Source: Methanolinea sp.
GTDB taxonomy: Archaea; Halobacteriota; Methanomicrobia; Methanomicrobiales; Methanospirillaceae
DNA length: 64,000 nucleotides
Reading direction: 5' to 3'
Assembly: GCA_024518585.1 (NCBI GenBank)
Contig: JANIHI010000005.1
Span: forward strand, 37,315 to 101,314
Positions 8,781 through 19,800 of the stretch are shown here, one piece after another. The position numbers and the translations under genes are program-made. Position 1 is the first letter of the stretch, and each line of letters starts with the position of its first letter. The notes beneath the pieces were generated by a model. It was not told the DNA's origin. It searched no databases and worked only from the letters and a program-made list of their open reading frames with translations.

Positions 8781-9965
8781 TCAGGAACTGGCCCGGGTGG
8801 CGGGCTTTGAGAGGGAGAAGGTCTCGATCGCCGCTGCAAGTATCTCTGCTGCAACCTTCTCCTTGCTGCCTTGTGCCTGGCGCGATGTGCCGTCGCGGGA
8901 GATGATGGTGACCTCTGTGTGTTCTTTGCCCATCACGCCCGGCTTATTTGCAACCACCAGGCCGATAGCTCCCCCTATCAGGTCTCCTGCCCGCTCTTGC
9001 GCGTCGTGGCCAAGCTTGAAAGCGACCGTGGGTATTCCAAAATCCCCCGCGACCCGCGTGATGATCTTTGGGAGGGGCCGGAGTGTGAGCGTGACCGGTT
9101 TACCACTCGGTATCTTGCCAGGAGTGGGTTCGGGGGCAAAGTCCGAGACCGCAGCCGCAGAGATAAAGAGGTCCGGGGGGTCTTCCTGGCAGACGGTCAT
9201 GACCGCGTCCATCATCTGCCCGGCGCTGGTGGCAGGGATGTTTGTCACGAGGGGGATGGACGAGCCATGGACGACAGTCACCCGTGCCCCCAGGCGGAAC
9301 GCCTGCAGGGCGATGGCCTGTCCCATCAGCCCCTCCGACCGAGTCGTCAGGACGCGGACATCATCGACCTTCTCCTGGCATGGCCCGCTCGTTACCAGGA
9401 CGTGGCGGCCGGCAAGTGGTTTCCCGGAAAGTTCCCGCTCGCATGCAAGGACGATCTCCTCGGACAGGGCGATCTTTGCCCTCCCCTCCTCCATCCGCGG
9501 TCCTATGATGATAACCCCCCATTCCTCCAGGGTCCTGATGCATCTCACAACGGCAGGGTGGCGGAACATGGACTCGTGCATGGCAGGTGCGACGATGAGG
9601 GGCATCCCCCGTCCGAGCGCCGTCGTGGCGAATGTCGTAACGGGGGTGTCGTCAATGCCTGATGCCATTTTACAGAGGGTATTTGCGGTTGCCGGAGCGA
9701 CCAGGAGAAGGTCTGCACTCCCCCCTTCCCCGCAGAAGCGCACGTGCTCGACCATGCCGCCAATCGTGGTGATAGCCGGTGTCCCGGTGGCATAGGTCAG
9801 CGCATCGGGGTGGATGATGCGGCAGGCCGCAGGACTGATCACGGCCTGGACACGGGCACCCCTGCGCTGGAGTGCGCGTGCGAGCCGGACGGTCTCAACA
9901 GCGGCGATACTCCCACAGACGCCAAGAACAACCAGCTTCCCTTCAAGGGGAGAAAATGAACTCAT
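8781..9965 (-). CDS. coaBC: Bifunctional phosphopantothenoylcysteine decarboxylase / phosphopantothenate-cysteine ligase
   Basis: The first half is a flavoprotein (CoaC): LGVCGSIAAVETVRLARALQ near the N-terminus binds FMN, and VAPATANTLCKMASGIDDTP and VAPAMHESM are family motifs. The second half is the CoaB Rossmann domain, starting around residue 185 (HVLVTSGPCQEKVDDVRVLT), with ISAAAVSDFAP and KIPSGK motifs. At 394 residues it has the normal full-length fusion size. It converts 4-phosphopantothenate and cysteine to 4-phosphopantetheine. It starts within the stop of the taw2-like gene (ATGA at 9962-9965) and lies 36 bp ahead of pantoate kinase, giving a three-enzyme CoA block. Confidence 0.93.
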   Translation of the reverse strand: MSSFSPLEGKLVVLGVCGSIAAVETVRLARALQRRGARVQAVISPAACRIIHPDALTYATGTPAITTIGGMVEHVRFCGEGGSADLLLVAPATANTLCKMASGIDDTPVTTFATTALGRGMPLIVAPAMHESMFRHPAVVRCIRTLEEWGVIIIGPRMEEGRAKIALSEEIVLACERELSGKPLAGRHVLVTSGPCQEKVDDVRVLTTRSEGLMGQAIALQAFRLGARVTVVHGSSIPLVTNIPATSAGQMMDAVMTVCQEDPPDLFISAAAVSDFAPEPTPGKIPSGKPVTLTLRPLPKIITRVAGDFGIPTVAFKLGHDAQERAGDLIGGAIGLVVANKPGVMGKEHTEVTIISRDGTSRQAQGSKEKVAAEILAAAIETFSLSKPATRASS

Positions 9966-10837
9966 TCGATGGTCACGTCCTGCACGTAGTGCCAGGTATG
10001 CGGTCCGAGCTTTTTTACCCTCCGGGCAACGGTCCGGGCACAGAGACTTCGGGCAGAGAGGACCCGTTCTATCTCACCGGTTGCATCCCCTGCCGTATGG
10101 ACGTGAATGACAGAACCAGGGTGAACGTGTGCAAGGGCGTCCCCAAGGTAGCGGAGGGAATCGAAGTGCCCCATCACGATCCTGTCGTAGACCCCAAAGA
10201 GGCATGCGCGACAGTCACCGAGCTCGGGTGAGACGATGGCACGGACCCTGTTGAGTTCGATGTTCCTCTGCAGGTATTGGAATGCCAGGGGGTCTATCTC
10301 CATGGCATGGACGTGTGCACCGGCGAGGGCAAGGGGGAGGGTGAAGTACCCGATCCCGGCAAACATGTCTGCGACCTTTTCCCCGGGCTGGACCAGTGCC
10401 CGCAACCGTTCCTTCTCGACCCTGTTGCCGGCCGAGAACATGACGCGGGATGGGTCGAGCAGATACCGTATCCCGCATTCCCGGTGGATGACCTCCCCGG
10501 GGGTCCCGATCAGTACTTCAACGCGCGGTTTCCTCCTCGACCCCTCGCACGAGGGGATCCAGAGGATTGCAGTGGGTTTTTTCCATTCCCAGAGCGCCCG
10601 GATATCGTCGTCTTCCGGTCTCATCCTTCCATGGAAGATAGCAATGGAACCAAGCATCGTGTAACCCCTGCCACGGTAGGGCACCCGCCGGGGAAGGAGA
10701 GAAGAAAACGAATACCCCTCACGCACCGGGACGTAGGCAATACCGTCCCGGACAAAGGGCCGGCGCGAACGGTCGACCCATTCCTGGCCACTGACCGAGG
10801 GGAGTTGTGTGACGGGGATCTCCCGGACTCTCATCAT
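9962..10837 (-). CDS. taw2: Trm5/TYW2-family tRNA-modifying enzyme, probably Taw2
   Basis: The 291-residue protein has the SAM motif EKVADMFAGIGYFTLPLALAG and EIDPLAFQYLQRNIELN, typical of the Trm5/TYW2 family acting on position 37 of tRNA-Phe. The later catalytic segment reads MGHFDSLRYL and lacks the NLP-type motif of Trm5 methyltransferases. This favours Taw2, which transfers the aminocarboxypropyl group of SAM in wyosine synthesis. The 11-bp distance between the first codons and the nmd3 stop and the ATGA overlap with coaBC indicate cotranscription. Assignment to Taw2 rather than Trm5 is by the motif difference only. Confidence 0.8.
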   Translation of the reverse strand: MMRVREIPVTQLPSVSGQEWVDRSRRPFVRDGIAYVPVREGYSFSSLLPRRVPYRGRGYTMLGSIAIFHGRMRPEDDDIRALWEWKKPTAILWIPSCEGSRRKPRVEVLIGTPGEVIHRECGIRYLLDPSRVMFSAGNRVEKERLRALVQPGEKVADMFAGIGYFTLPLALAGAHVHAMEIDPLAFQYLQRNIELNRVRAIVSPELGDCRACLFGVYDRIVMGHFDSLRYLGDALAHVHPGSVIHVHTAGDATGEIERVLSARSLCARTVARRVKKLGPHTWHYVQDVTIE

Positions 10838-10841
10838 CCTC

Positions 10842-11882
10842 TCATTCGAGTATCACGGGTTTATCTTTATCCAGGAACACGCGGACTGTCGTCCCGGGCG
10901 GGTAGTCTGCGCGGAGGGGAGCAGGAATTTCCCGGGTAAGGCCTGTCGCGGGATCCATCACGCCAACGAGGTCCCGGTCACGGAAGACCACGAGCCATGG
11001 CGTTGCATCGCTCCGCTTCCCCACGAGCCTTTCCACCTGGGCCTCCGGGACGAGTTTTTGAGCCCCCGAGTCCAGGTCCGTGCATCGGAAGAGCCGCCCT
11101 TCAATCCCTGTGACTTCAGCGTATCTCCCCCTGACGACCACGAGGTCACCACGGGAGTAACGGGGAAGGCGCACCGAGTACGTCACCCGATAGATCTGCT
11201 TTCCTGCCTTTTCCCCGACAAGTTTGGGGTGAGTTGTGAACCTCCCCCCCAGCGCACGGGTGACAGCCGATGCAATCTCCTGGCCGAGGCGCTGGGAACC
11301 AACGGTGATATCAACGCCGTCACGGTGCTCGTCCCACTCCGAGATGAATGCAAGCCTCTCTCCCGCGGCAACCAGGGACTCGAGAATCCCCTGGCTGATC
11401 ACCCGTGTCTCCTCCACCTCGCGGGACGAGAGTCTCCTGCCCGTACCCCTCACCTGGACGATCCCCTCGTAATAACTCCCGCTGATCCGCGAGCACCGGT
11501 CACACTGTTCCTTCTTCCACTCGACCTCGATGGTGCAGGATCCTTCAACTGGCTCGGAGTAGAGAGTCCCCCGGACCGTGCAGTCAACGCGGCTCCGGTT
11601 GCTGCTCATATCATGGATGACCATCTCGACAGCAGGGTGATGGAGATCCGGGTGAAAGAGGATCGACCTGGAAACGAGTGACCGTACCACCTCCTCCCTC
11701 TCCTCTCCCCCGTCCGACCAGACCCCGGCGTCCTTCCGGGCACCGCAGGTGGGGCAGGCCGTGATCGGGATCCGCGGGGGGCAGGTAAACCAGCAGGTCG
11801 CCTTTACCCTGCATCTCCCACAGACAGCACCCTGGGGAGAGGGATTCCCGCATAAGGGGCAGATTGACTCCTGGATAGGCAT
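10842..11882 (-). CDS. nmd3: Nmd3-like 60S/50S ribosome maturation protein
   Basis: The N-terminus carries a run of paired cysteines (CPLCG, CGRC, a later CPTCG), which matches the zinc-binding region of the NMD3 family (COG1499), and a later CDRCS pair. The following YYEGIVQVRG segment is characteristic of the family. The C-terminal part is beta-rich, as in the OB/SH3-like domains of Nmd3. Eukaryotic Nmd3 binds the large ribosomal subunit; the archaeal protein is taken to act in large-subunit assembly. It is 346 residues, normal for archaea, and lies between DUF424 and taw2, both likely translation-related. Confidence 0.88.
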   Translation of the reverse strand: MPIQESICPLCGNPSPQGAVCGRCRVKATCWFTCPPRIPITACPTCGARKDAGVWSDGGEEREEVVRSLVSRSILFHPDLHHPAVEMVIHDMSSNRSRVDCTVRGTLYSEPVEGSCTIEVEWKKEQCDRCSRISGSYYEGIVQVRGTGRRLSSREVEETRVISQGILESLVAAGERLAFISEWDEHRDGVDITVGSQRLGQEIASAVTRALGGRFTTHPKLVGEKAGKQIYRVTYSVRLPRYSRGDLVVVRGRYAEVTGIEGRLFRCTDLDSGAQKLVPEAQVERLVGKRSDATPWLVVFRDRDLVGVMDPATGLTREIPAPLRADYPPGTTVRVFLDKDKPVILE

Positions 11883-11951
11883 GGCACCGTCACAATGGCT
11901 TTGGACCTTTCATTCCGTGTCTCTCTCTCACAAAGGATTCCCCACGGGCCG

Positions 11952-12257
11952 TTATATCCGCAAGACCAGGGCGTGCGGGACGTTGCCAAGCATGATGCAG
12001 GATGACCTTTCGATTAAGCCCATCTCCTGCGCGAGGGCAATTGTCCGCTCGCCCATCAGGTTTGCGTTCTCGGCCTTCCCAAGGGCTGCACGGACCTCGT
12101 CGATGCTGACGACGCGGTCTCCATAAAAAGTCTGCCGTATGTGTACCTCCACCCCGTCCCGGAAAAGGGTCGTATCCATGAGTTCACGGTCACACACCGC
12201 AACAACCTCTTCGCCCTTGGCAGAGCGGTGGATCTTCATGTACATTGCATATCTCAT
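11952..12257 (-). CDS. DUF424 family protein
   Basis: This 101-residue protein matches the archaeal DUF424 family (COG2412): MKIHRSAKGEEVVAVCDREL at the start, a middle IRQTFYGD segment and a C-terminal helix ending in NVPHALVLRI. Family function is not established, although it often sits beside translation genes, as here with nmd3. Starts at 12257, 12245 and 12239 are all possible. A TATTAATA element lies 14 bases upstream of the first ATG, at a distance that would better fit a leaderless transcript starting at the second ATG. Confidence 0.8.
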   Translation of the reverse strand: MRYAMYMKIHRSAKGEEVVAVCDRELMDTTLFRDGVEVHIRQTFYGDRVVSIDEVRAALGKAENANLMGERTIALAQEMGLIERSSCIMLGNVPHALVLRI

Positions 12258-12296
12258 GGAGTTGGATCGGTATTAATACTGCAACAGGGGGTATCT

Positions 12297-13124
12297 TCAG
12301 AGCGTTATCTCGACACCGTAGACCCGCGACGGTGTCCCGGCATGGATCCCAAACGCGGCCTTCTCGTCTATCTGCCCCGTTTCGAGGAGCTTTCGCGTGA
12401 TCCGCGGGACGGAACGCGGGCCTATCACGGCACCCGGCCGGGAGAGCTCGTCCATGTAATCACTCTCCATCATGAATTCGCGCCCTCCCCTGGCGAGGTC
12501 CCCGATCCCGGGGTGCGTTGCGATGAGGGACGGAACGAGGGGTGTTGTGGGGATCGCATAGTGTTTGACAAGGCGGTCCGGCGAAAGGCCGGCAGCCCTG
12601 GCCATTTCGAGCATGTCGGCACAGTCCCCGCTCTCGGCATGGACCTGGACCGCACACCCGATCTCGCCCGCCCGTTCAAGGGCAAAGGAGAGCACATCGC
12701 AGGAGGCCTCCCAGACCTCTGGCGATACAGGGTAGTGCGGTCGTCCGCTTTTGAGGGCAACTGCAAGCCCCTCTTCAACAAAGCGTGCGGCGAGTGCAAT
12801 CCCCCCCTTCATGACTTCAACGACCCTTTCGAGGGGCATGTACTCCTGCAGCCGCGTGATCTCTGCGGGGTGAACGCCGAGAACGGGAAAGACAACGAGG
12901 CCAGCTTCAGAGACCAGTTTCGCAACGGCAAGGGTCTCCTCGAAGGCAGGACGAAAGTCCTCGCCCCTGGCAGGGACAATTCCAAACGATCCCGAGGGTT
13001 TACTGACAAGGAACATATGAGTTCCCCCGGACCGCATGAATTCCCTTGCAGCCACGAAACCCCTGCCATTCCGGGGGTCGATGTGGATGTGGTCATCCGT
13101 GATGGGCAGGGGGTTTGGTGACAT
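12297..13124 (-). CDS. TatD-like metal-dependent hydrolase
   Basis: The 275-residue TIM-barrel protein has ITDDHIHIDP at the N-terminus (HxH metal ligands), PVLGVHPAEI, QVHAESGD and a late MMESDYMDE, which fit the archaeal TatD-like hydrolase group (COG1099). The usual activity inferred for TatD proteins is a metal-dependent nuclease or phosphoesterase, but the archaeal group is not well characterised. Its start is directly adjacent to the mptD stop, so it belongs to the mcm-mptD transcript. Confidence 0.82.
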   Translation of the reverse strand: MSPNPLPITDDHIHIDPRNGRGFVAAREFMRSGGTHMFLVSKPSGSFGIVPARGEDFRPAFEETLAVAKLVSEAGLVVFPVLGVHPAEITRLQEYMPLERVVEVMKGGIALAARFVEEGLAVALKSGRPHYPVSPEVWEASCDVLSFALERAGEIGCAVQVHAESGDCADMLEMARAAGLSPDRLVKHYAIPTTPLVPSLIATHPGIGDLARGGREFMMESDYMDELSRPGAVIGPRSVPRITRKLLETGQIDEKAAFGIHAGTPSRVYGVEITL

Positions 13125-13448
13125 TTATTCCACGATCTCCATGAGGGGATAGTCACCCTCCCGCCGCAACCGTGCCCGGCAGCACGCACCCTCGACGCGG
13201 GTGGTGATATCAACGTTCAGCATGAGGCCCGAGAGCTCCGAATACCCGAATGCGTTTGGGGACATGAGACCCCTGTCCAGCCAAACATGGATCTCCTCCA
13301 CGAAAGGCTGGAGCCCGACACTCTCTTCGATAGCCCTTTCGAGGGACCCTGCAGTCCCCGGACTGACCGGCGACCCGACCCACTGGTGGTAGAGGGCACC
13401 GAGCTTTATTCCCGCTTCCAGGATGGCCCTTTCCCGCGCTGTGACCAT
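13125..13448 (-). CDS. mptD: Archaeal dihydroneopterin aldolase (methanopterin pathway)
   Basis: The 107-residue protein resembles the archaeal MptD family (PF04038), with its GIKLGALYHQWVGSPV N-terminal signature and an AFGYSELSGLML segment. It is unrelated in sequence to bacterial FolB. It cleaves 7,8-dihydroneopterin to 6-hydroxymethyl-dihydropterin, an early step toward tetrahydromethanopterin, the C1 carrier of methanogens. It lies between mcm and the TatD-like gene. A second methanopterin gene candidate, mptN, is at 39980-40774. Confidence 0.85.
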   Translation of the reverse strand: MVTARERAILEAGIKLGALYHQWVGSPVSPGTAGSLERAIEESVGLQPFVEEIHVWLDRGLMSPNAFGYSELSGLMLNVDITTRVEGACCRARLRREGDYPLMEIVE

Positions 13449-13490
13449 GTTCTGTTGTATGGGCCTCCCATGGCAAAAAAGGGAATGATA

Positions 13491-15632
13491 TCAGATGAGC
13501 TTGATGAAACCACTCTTTGGTTCCATCGCTTCGCCTTCCCGGAGGAAAAGCTCTATCTGGGCCTTGATCTCTTCCCGGGAAAATCCCTGGGGCGTGATGA
13601 TGTCCATCAGCTCGGCCACGGCGACGCGATCATTCCCGGTATCCTTCTGGATCTGGCGGATTGTCTGCTTGATGGTCCTGATGAGGTCCCTCCTACCCTT
13701 GGAAATACCGCTTGATACCCTGTCAATATCGAAGGTCCCCGTCTTGGGATCGTACGCCACCTCGCGCAGGCAGGAGTCAACGATCTTGATGACGCGTTCT
13801 GCGTCATCCTTTGTGATCTCAGGGGAGAGGCGGATCCGTGCACTTGCCTCTGCAAGCCGGACAAGTGCCTCGAGTTGCCGGGCCGTGATGGGGACGGGCT
13901 TGTCAGAGCCGGTCGCTATGTCACGGAGTTTCATGTAATACGCGGATAGGGCCTCCCGTGCATCATCCGTCAGCCGGGGGAAACAGGTCCGTCGTGCGTA
14001 GGCCACGTATTTGCGGAAGAGAGAGGGGTCGATCTCCGGGGTCACTGGAGTGAGCTGCTCCTCGATGTACTTCTCGTCCACACCAGGGATCGGGTTCTTT
14101 TTGTGCTGGGCTATCGTCTCCCCGATACTGTGGGCCTTGAGGATGTGGGCAGCAATGGCGCTGTCCCGCGTGTGGTCTGGCCTGTCACTCATCTTGAAAA
14201 TGAGGTCAAACCGGGAGAGGAGCGACCCTGGCATGTTGATCTGGTCATGGATCGGGGTATAATCATCAAACCTCCCCAGTTTGGGGTTTGCGGCACCGAG
14301 GAGGGCACAGCGGGACTTGAGGGTTGCCGTGATCCCCGCTTTTGCAACGGATATCGTCTGTTGTTCCATTGCCTCGTGCAGGGCTGAACGGTCCTCCTTC
14401 TGCATCTTGTCCATCTCGTCGACGGCAGCAATGCCCATGTCTGCAAGGACGAGTGCCCCTGCCTCGAGCGTCCAGCGGCCGTCCCCAAACTCGTCCTTTA
14501 CTGCCGTTGCCGTGAGGCCTGCCGAGGTGGAGGACTGCCCGCTGGTATAGATCGCACGGGGAGAGAGCTTGACGACGTACCTGAGCAGCTGGCTCTTGGC
14601 AACCCCCGGGTCCCCAATCAGCAGGACGTGGATGTCCCCCCGCAGGTGACTTCCGTCAGGCATCTCTTTGCTGATACCTCCAAAGAGCTGGAGGGCGATA
14701 GCCTCCTTGACATCCTCGTTCCCGTAGATCGTCGGGGCGATGGAGTGGATGATCTTGCGGTAGACATGGGGATCGCGGGAGAGGGCAAGGATGACCCCCT
14801 CGTCCTTTTCATCGATCTGGACCTCTTCAAATTCCTTCTCGGCGATCTCGATGGAGTTACACTCAAGGTAGATGTCAAAGATGGTATTTTTCTCCCCGTG
14901 GGTGACCCGCTGGACCGATCGCAGGATCCCGTTGATGATCACGCGGTCCCCCGGTGCAACTTTGCCCGTCAGGTCATCGGTAACGTCCACGTCGAGGGTC
15001 TGGGGTTGCTCTCCACCCCGCAGGCCTTCCGGAGACTCCTGGATCCGTATTTTCTGGGAGTCAACGAAACGGGAACGGCGGGGCATCAATTCCAGTTTCT
15101 TGAAAGTACACCCCTCGGTTGCACACCCCTCCGGCTCCTTGAAGCGCCCGTATCCCTGTTCCTTTATCGTGATGTGGCCGGCGGGACACCGGAATACTGC
15201 CTGCACGATACGGGGCCTGACTTCCGTGGTCTTTCGCAGGATCCCTTCCACGCTGATGAACTTGTTGATATGGTCTGAGCGTATCTGCCGTATCCCGATC
15301 TTGCGGGGCAGGTTGAAGAACCGGACGTTGACGTCACCGGTGGGCTTTCCATCCCTCCCCTTAATGAGCTGGTGGTTCTTTATGGCTGATTTGACATCTT
15401 CGATGACCTTTCCGGGGTTTTCGAGGAGTTCATCAGCAAGCTGGAGGCCGGTTTTACCATAGCTCTCCAGCTCCCGGTAGTCGATCTCAAGGGAGCGCCG
15501 GTAGGGGTATTCCCTTGCCAGTTCTGAGAGGTGCTTCCTGTACCTGCTCTTGAGGAACTTGCTCCAGTCTGCATCGCGATCGATGACCTCGGCATCCAGC
15601 TCAGGCCCGGGGGCGGTCTCTTTTCTCTTCAT
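13491..15632 (-). CDS. mcm: Minichromosome maintenance helicase MCM
   Basis: The 713-residue protein has the full archaeal MCM layout: an N-terminal domain with a zinc motif (CPAGH followed by CATEGC), an OB fold, then the AAA+ core with Walker A GDPGVAKS (about 337-344), Walker B DEMDKM (about 403), sensor LGAANPKLG and arginine-finger LLSRFDLIF, and a C-terminal winged-helix-like end. It is the replicative helicase. The zinc motif uses a His where many family members have Cys. Its ATG overlaps the stop of rfcS (ATGA at 15629-15632), so helicase and clamp loader are coupled. Confidence 0.96.
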   Translation of the reverse strand: MKRKETAPGPELDAEVIDRDADWSKFLKSRYRKHLSELAREYPYRRSLEIDYRELESYGKTGLQLADELLENPGKVIEDVKSAIKNHQLIKGRDGKPTGDVNVRFFNLPRKIGIRQIRSDHINKFISVEGILRKTTEVRPRIVQAVFRCPAGHITIKEQGYGRFKEPEGCATEGCTFKKLELMPRRSRFVDSQKIRIQESPEGLRGGEQPQTLDVDVTDDLTGKVAPGDRVIINGILRSVQRVTHGEKNTIFDIYLECNSIEIAEKEFEEVQIDEKDEGVILALSRDPHVYRKIIHSIAPTIYGNEDVKEAIALQLFGGISKEMPDGSHLRGDIHVLLIGDPGVAKSQLLRYVVKLSPRAIYTSGQSSTSAGLTATAVKDEFGDGRWTLEAGALVLADMGIAAVDEMDKMQKEDRSALHEAMEQQTISVAKAGITATLKSRCALLGAANPKLGRFDDYTPIHDQINMPGSLLSRFDLIFKMSDRPDHTRDSAIAAHILKAHSIGETIAQHKKNPIPGVDEKYIEEQLTPVTPEIDPSLFRKYVAYARRTCFPRLTDDAREALSAYYMKLRDIATGSDKPVPITARQLEALVRLAEASARIRLSPEITKDDAERVIKIVDSCLREVAYDPKTGTFDIDRVSSGISKGRRDLIRTIKQTIRQIQKDTGNDRVAVAELMDIITPQGFSREEIKAQIELFLREGEAMEPKSGFIKLI

Positions 15633-16594
15633 TTTTTCCGCGAGAGGAGAACGAACCGGGCAACCATGGCTTCCATCTGGATGTCACTGCTGGCACCTTC
15701 CGAGAGTCGGAAATCGGTGGTGCCCAGCTGGTCGATGAGGGCGACACGGACCTCCGGGTCCATGTCCCGCTTGATGATTGCACGGTAACACTGGTTAATC
15801 AGTTCATTGGGCGCGATACCACGGTCATCGAGCAGCCTGTGCATGACGGCGACTGCACCGTCAAAGTCACCCGAGAGGGAGGTGGAGAGGAGTTCCTCTA
15901 TCTCGGCGGGACGGGCTGTTGCGGTAATGGCATAGACCCTGTCGCCGGTGATCTCGGGGGAGAGGATGGCAGCGCCCTGAAGGGCGTTGATGGCTTTTCT
16001 CATGTCGCCCTGGGCGATATCAACAATGGCATTGATTGCTTCTTCCGTCAACCGGAGGTTTTCCCTGTCGGCTATCCGCAGGATCTCCTTCGTGATTGCT
16101 TCGGGGGAGAGGCTCCTGAACCTGTAGATGGCACAGCGGCTCTGGATGGGGTCGATGATCCGGGACGAGTAATTGCAGGAGAGGATGAACCGGCATGTCG
16201 ATGCATAGCTCTCCATCGTCCTGCGCAGAGCTGCCTGGGCATCAGGGGTGAGAGCATCGGCCTCGTCAAGGAAGAGGATCTTGAACTGTGCCCCCCCGAG
16301 CGGGGACGTCCGTGCGAATTGCTTGATCTGGTTCCTGACAACATCAATCCCCCTCTCGTCCGACGCATTCAGTTCCCGGAAGTTCATGTGCCAGGACTCC
16401 CCGAAGAACTCCCGCGCCAGTGCAACGGCAGCCGTCGTCTTTCCGACACCTGCGCTGCCGGTAAAGAGGAGGTGGGGAAGGTTCCCGGTCCGGACGTAGG
16501 AAGAGAGCCGCTCGACGATCTGGTCCTGTCCCACGATATCGGCAAGCCTGACGGGGCGGTATTTCTCGATCCAGATCATGGTATTTTCGTCCAT
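15629..16594 (-). CDS. rfcS: Replication factor C small subunit
   Basis: The 321-residue protein has all RFC boxes: WIEKYRP at the start, Walker A GSAGVGKT (46-53), Walker B DEAD (110-113), the conserved LRRTME segment and the SRC arginine finger (152-154). It is the standard ATPase-competent small subunit of the clamp loader. It is the first gene of the long minus-strand run that continues through mcm. ATG at 16594 precedes a second in-frame ATG at 16579, which lies directly at the conserved MIWIEKYRP; the upstream one has a GGTGAGGG-like site. Confidence 0.95.
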   Translation of the reverse strand: MDENTMIWIEKYRPVRLADIVGQDQIVERLSSYVRTGNLPHLLFTGSAGVGKTTAAVALAREFFGESWHMNFRELNASDERGIDVVRNQIKQFARTSPLGGAQFKILFLDEADALTPDAQAALRRTMESYASTCRFILSCNYSSRIIDPIQSRCAIYRFRSLSPEAITKEILRIADRENLRLTEEAINAIVDIAQGDMRKAINALQGAAILSPEITGDRVYAITATARPAEIEELLSTSLSGDFDGAVAVMHRLLDDRGIAPNELINQCYRAIIKRDMDPEVRVALIDQLGTTDFRLSEGASSDIQMEAMVARFVLLSRKK

Positions 16595-16845
16595 TAGCCA
16601 GCCCTCACCGGATGATCATCTGACAGAATTATGTCTCCAGTATATCGGTGATGCCAGGAGAAATGTGTTGTGTTCAGGTTTTTCTGGCCAATGAAATGCG
16701 CAGGGGACTGGGGGGTCGCATGCCTTCCCGGAGGAAGAATACGGACCCGGTTTCATACCAACCGCCATGACCGCCGGGCATTCAGGGATACAGAGTGAAA
16801 ATTGCGATCCAATATCAAAAAAGCAGGGGAGGGGGAAAGGGGAGC
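16595..16845. other. Intergenic region between rfcS and the large surface-protein gene
   Basis: No convincing gene is seen. Both neighbours are on the minus strand, so it should hold the rfcS promoter (AT-rich segments around 16630-16655) and the end of the surface-protein transcript. On the minus strand a CTTTTTTG T-run at 16814-16822 is the best candidate terminator for the surface-protein gene. Confidence 0.4.
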
Positions 16846-19800
16846 CTACTCTTCAAAGAGGGCCGCCTCGGCCTGTTGTCTCCTCCAGAAATAATACCCT
16901 ATACCGGCAAGCGCCAGGATGATGATAATCAGCAATATAAGCCAGTAGAGGGAAAAGCCAGTCCACAGGGGGGTTGCCGGCGGGATGGTCTGGGTGGGGC
17001 TGACGGGGATGGGCGTCTCTTCGGGGGTGATTTCGGGCGTCATGGTCACCGTGGGGGTTACATTGCCCCCTCCGCTCTCAAAGCCTCCGGACTCAACCGT
17101 GCCGACAATAGGTGTGACCGTGGGGGTCGGTGTGCTGATGGGCACTATCCAGCCCCCGCCACCGCCACCGCCCCCGCCACCGCCCCCGCCACCGGACGGG
17201 CCGAAGGTCGCGGAGATGGTGTGGTTCGAAACGACATTGGTAAACGTCCACTCCGGGAGCCCGCCCTTGCTGTCACCATCAACCATCACGTTCCTGACCG
17301 AGAAGCCGGGATTGGGAACAATGGCAAACGTGATATTGGTGCCGGCAGGGACACTGACGAGGCCGGGAGGAATGATGGCCCCCCCGTCACCGGCGATGGC
17401 ATTGATGTAGTACGTAACTGAACCTTCCGGCAGGAATACTGCTGACAGTGTGTGGTTCTGGGTCACGTTGGCAAATGTGTACTCGGGCGCCGGCGCAACA
17501 CCCAACCCGTCGACGAGCAGACCGGCCGTGAAGTACCCTTCATGGGGGACTATCTGGAGGGTGAGGCTCCCCCCGTAGGGGACGAGGGTGACTCCCGGGG
17601 GAATGATTGTGCCGTTGGGAGAGGATAGAGCGGTGATGCTGAATGTGGCCTGTTCGAACTCGGCATGGAGGGTATGGTTGGCGGAAATATTCGAGAGCCG
17701 GTAGCTCCGGAGTGCACCGATTCCTGTACCGTCGAGGAACAACTGCTTCACGTTATAGCCGGTACCCGGGATGACAGTGAAATCCTGGCTTGACCCGGCC
17801 GGGAGGGAGAGTGTCCCGTTCGGGATAATGGTCCCGTTTGGTCCGGCCGTTGCATTAATCGTATAGTTCACGGAGGGAATCGGTTCAAGGGTCGCATACA
17901 GGTCCACGACCTGGTCCCTGGACGGGTAGGTGGTAATGGGCTGTGTTACCGGGAAATAGCCCTCCTTTGCCACTGTAAAGGTGGTATACGGCGCTGCGGT
18001 AACGTAGACCATCACGAGCAGGGTCCCGTTCTCTATCTGGCCCTTGTAGTCCTGGTTGAAGTGAACCGTTGCCCCGTCAACATTGCAATGTACCCTGAAG
18101 TAACCCCGGTCTCCACCGATACTGCCAAAGGCGTTGATGTAGCCTGACCGGGTATATGTCGAATTACCGTACTGATTGCTGACGGAGAGGCTCACGCTGT
18201 AGACTCCGGGGATATTGTAGACATGGACGGGGTTTCGCTCATTCGAAGTTCCACCGTCCCCAAAGTTCCAGGACCAGGTATCAGGGACCCCTGTTGACCC
18301 ATCCACGAACGCAACTGGCAGGGGAACAAACCCACTCGTTGTATTGGCAAGGAAATATGCCGATGGAGGCCCTGGCGGAGGCGAGGCAGATACTCGGATG
18401 TATCCCTGCTTGACCTTGCTATCGGATCCGCTCGCGTTTGTCACGGTCAGGCTGACGGTATAGTTTCCAGGTTGCTGATAGATGTGGATAGGCTCCTGTT
18501 CTGTGGAGGAGTATCCATCACCAAAGTCCCAGCTCCAGGTGAAGATGTCTGTTATGGAACAATCGCAGAACTGGACCTCCACGGGGGCATTCCCTGTAAG
18601 GGGATGGGCATAGAAGCAGGCAATGGGGGGATTTTCCGGTGGGGGGGACACGTGGACGAACTCGGGTTTGGTGGTGGAGTTGGAACCACAGTCGTTCGTC
18701 ACGGTGAGTGTGACATTGTATGTCCCAGGTGATATGTAGACGTGGGTGGGTGACTGTTCGGAGGACGTGCTGTCATCACCGAAGTCCCAGAGCCATTCGG
18801 TGGGGTTACCGGTGGAGAGGTCAGTGAACGAGACGTTGAGGGGCGCCTGTCCCGACGTTGGACTTGCAGAGAAGTCAGCGACCGGTGGGACACAGGGTGG
18901 ATTGACGTGGACGAACTCGGGTTTGGTGGTGGAGTTGGAACCACAGTCGTTCGTCACGGTGAGTGTGACATTGTATGTGCCAGGTGATATGTAGACGTGG
19001 GTGGGTGACTGTTCGGAGAACGATCCGCCGTCACCGAAATTCCACAGCCAATGCGTGGGGTTACCGGTGGAGAGGTCAGTGAACGAGACGTTGAGGGGCG
19101 CCTGTCCCGACGTTGGACTTGCAGAGAAGTCAGCGACCGGTGGGACACAGGGTGGATTGACGTGGACGAACTCGAGTTTGGTGGTGGAGTTGGAACCACA
19201 GTCGTTCGTCACGGTGAGGGTGACATTGTATGTGCCAGGTGAAGTGTAGACGTGGAATGGTTCCCGTTCGGAGGATGTGCTGTCATCACCGAAGTCCCAG
19301 AGCCATTCGGTGGGTTCACCGGTGGAGAGGTCTATGAACGAGACGTTGAGGGGCGCCTGTCCCGACGTTGGACTTGCAGAGAAGTCAGCGACGGGGGGCA
19401 CACAGGGTGGCTCGACATGGACGAACTCGAGTTTGGTGGTGGAGTTGGAACCACAGTCGTTCGTCACGGTGAGTGTGACATTGTATGTCCCAGGTGATGT
19501 GTAGACGTGGAATGGTTCCTGTTCGGAGGACGTGCTGTCATCACCGAAGTCCCAGAGCCATTCGGTGGGGTTACCGGTGGAGAGGTCAGTGAACGAGACG
19601 TTGAGGGGAGCCAGTCCCGACGTTGGACTTGCAGAGAAGTCAGCGACCGGTGGGACACAGGGTGGATTGACGTGGATATACTCCTGTTTCGTAGTAGAGT
19701 TGGAACCACAGTCGTTCGTCACGGTGAGTGTGACATTGTATGTGCCAGGTGATATGTAGACGTGGGTGGGTGACTGTTCGGAGGACGATCCGCCGTCACC

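Noticed and set aside
7822..9795. Two long plus-strand frames opposite pantoate kinase and coaBC
   Set aside because: Ser/Arg/Pro-rich shadow translations; the minus-strand genes have full domain matches.
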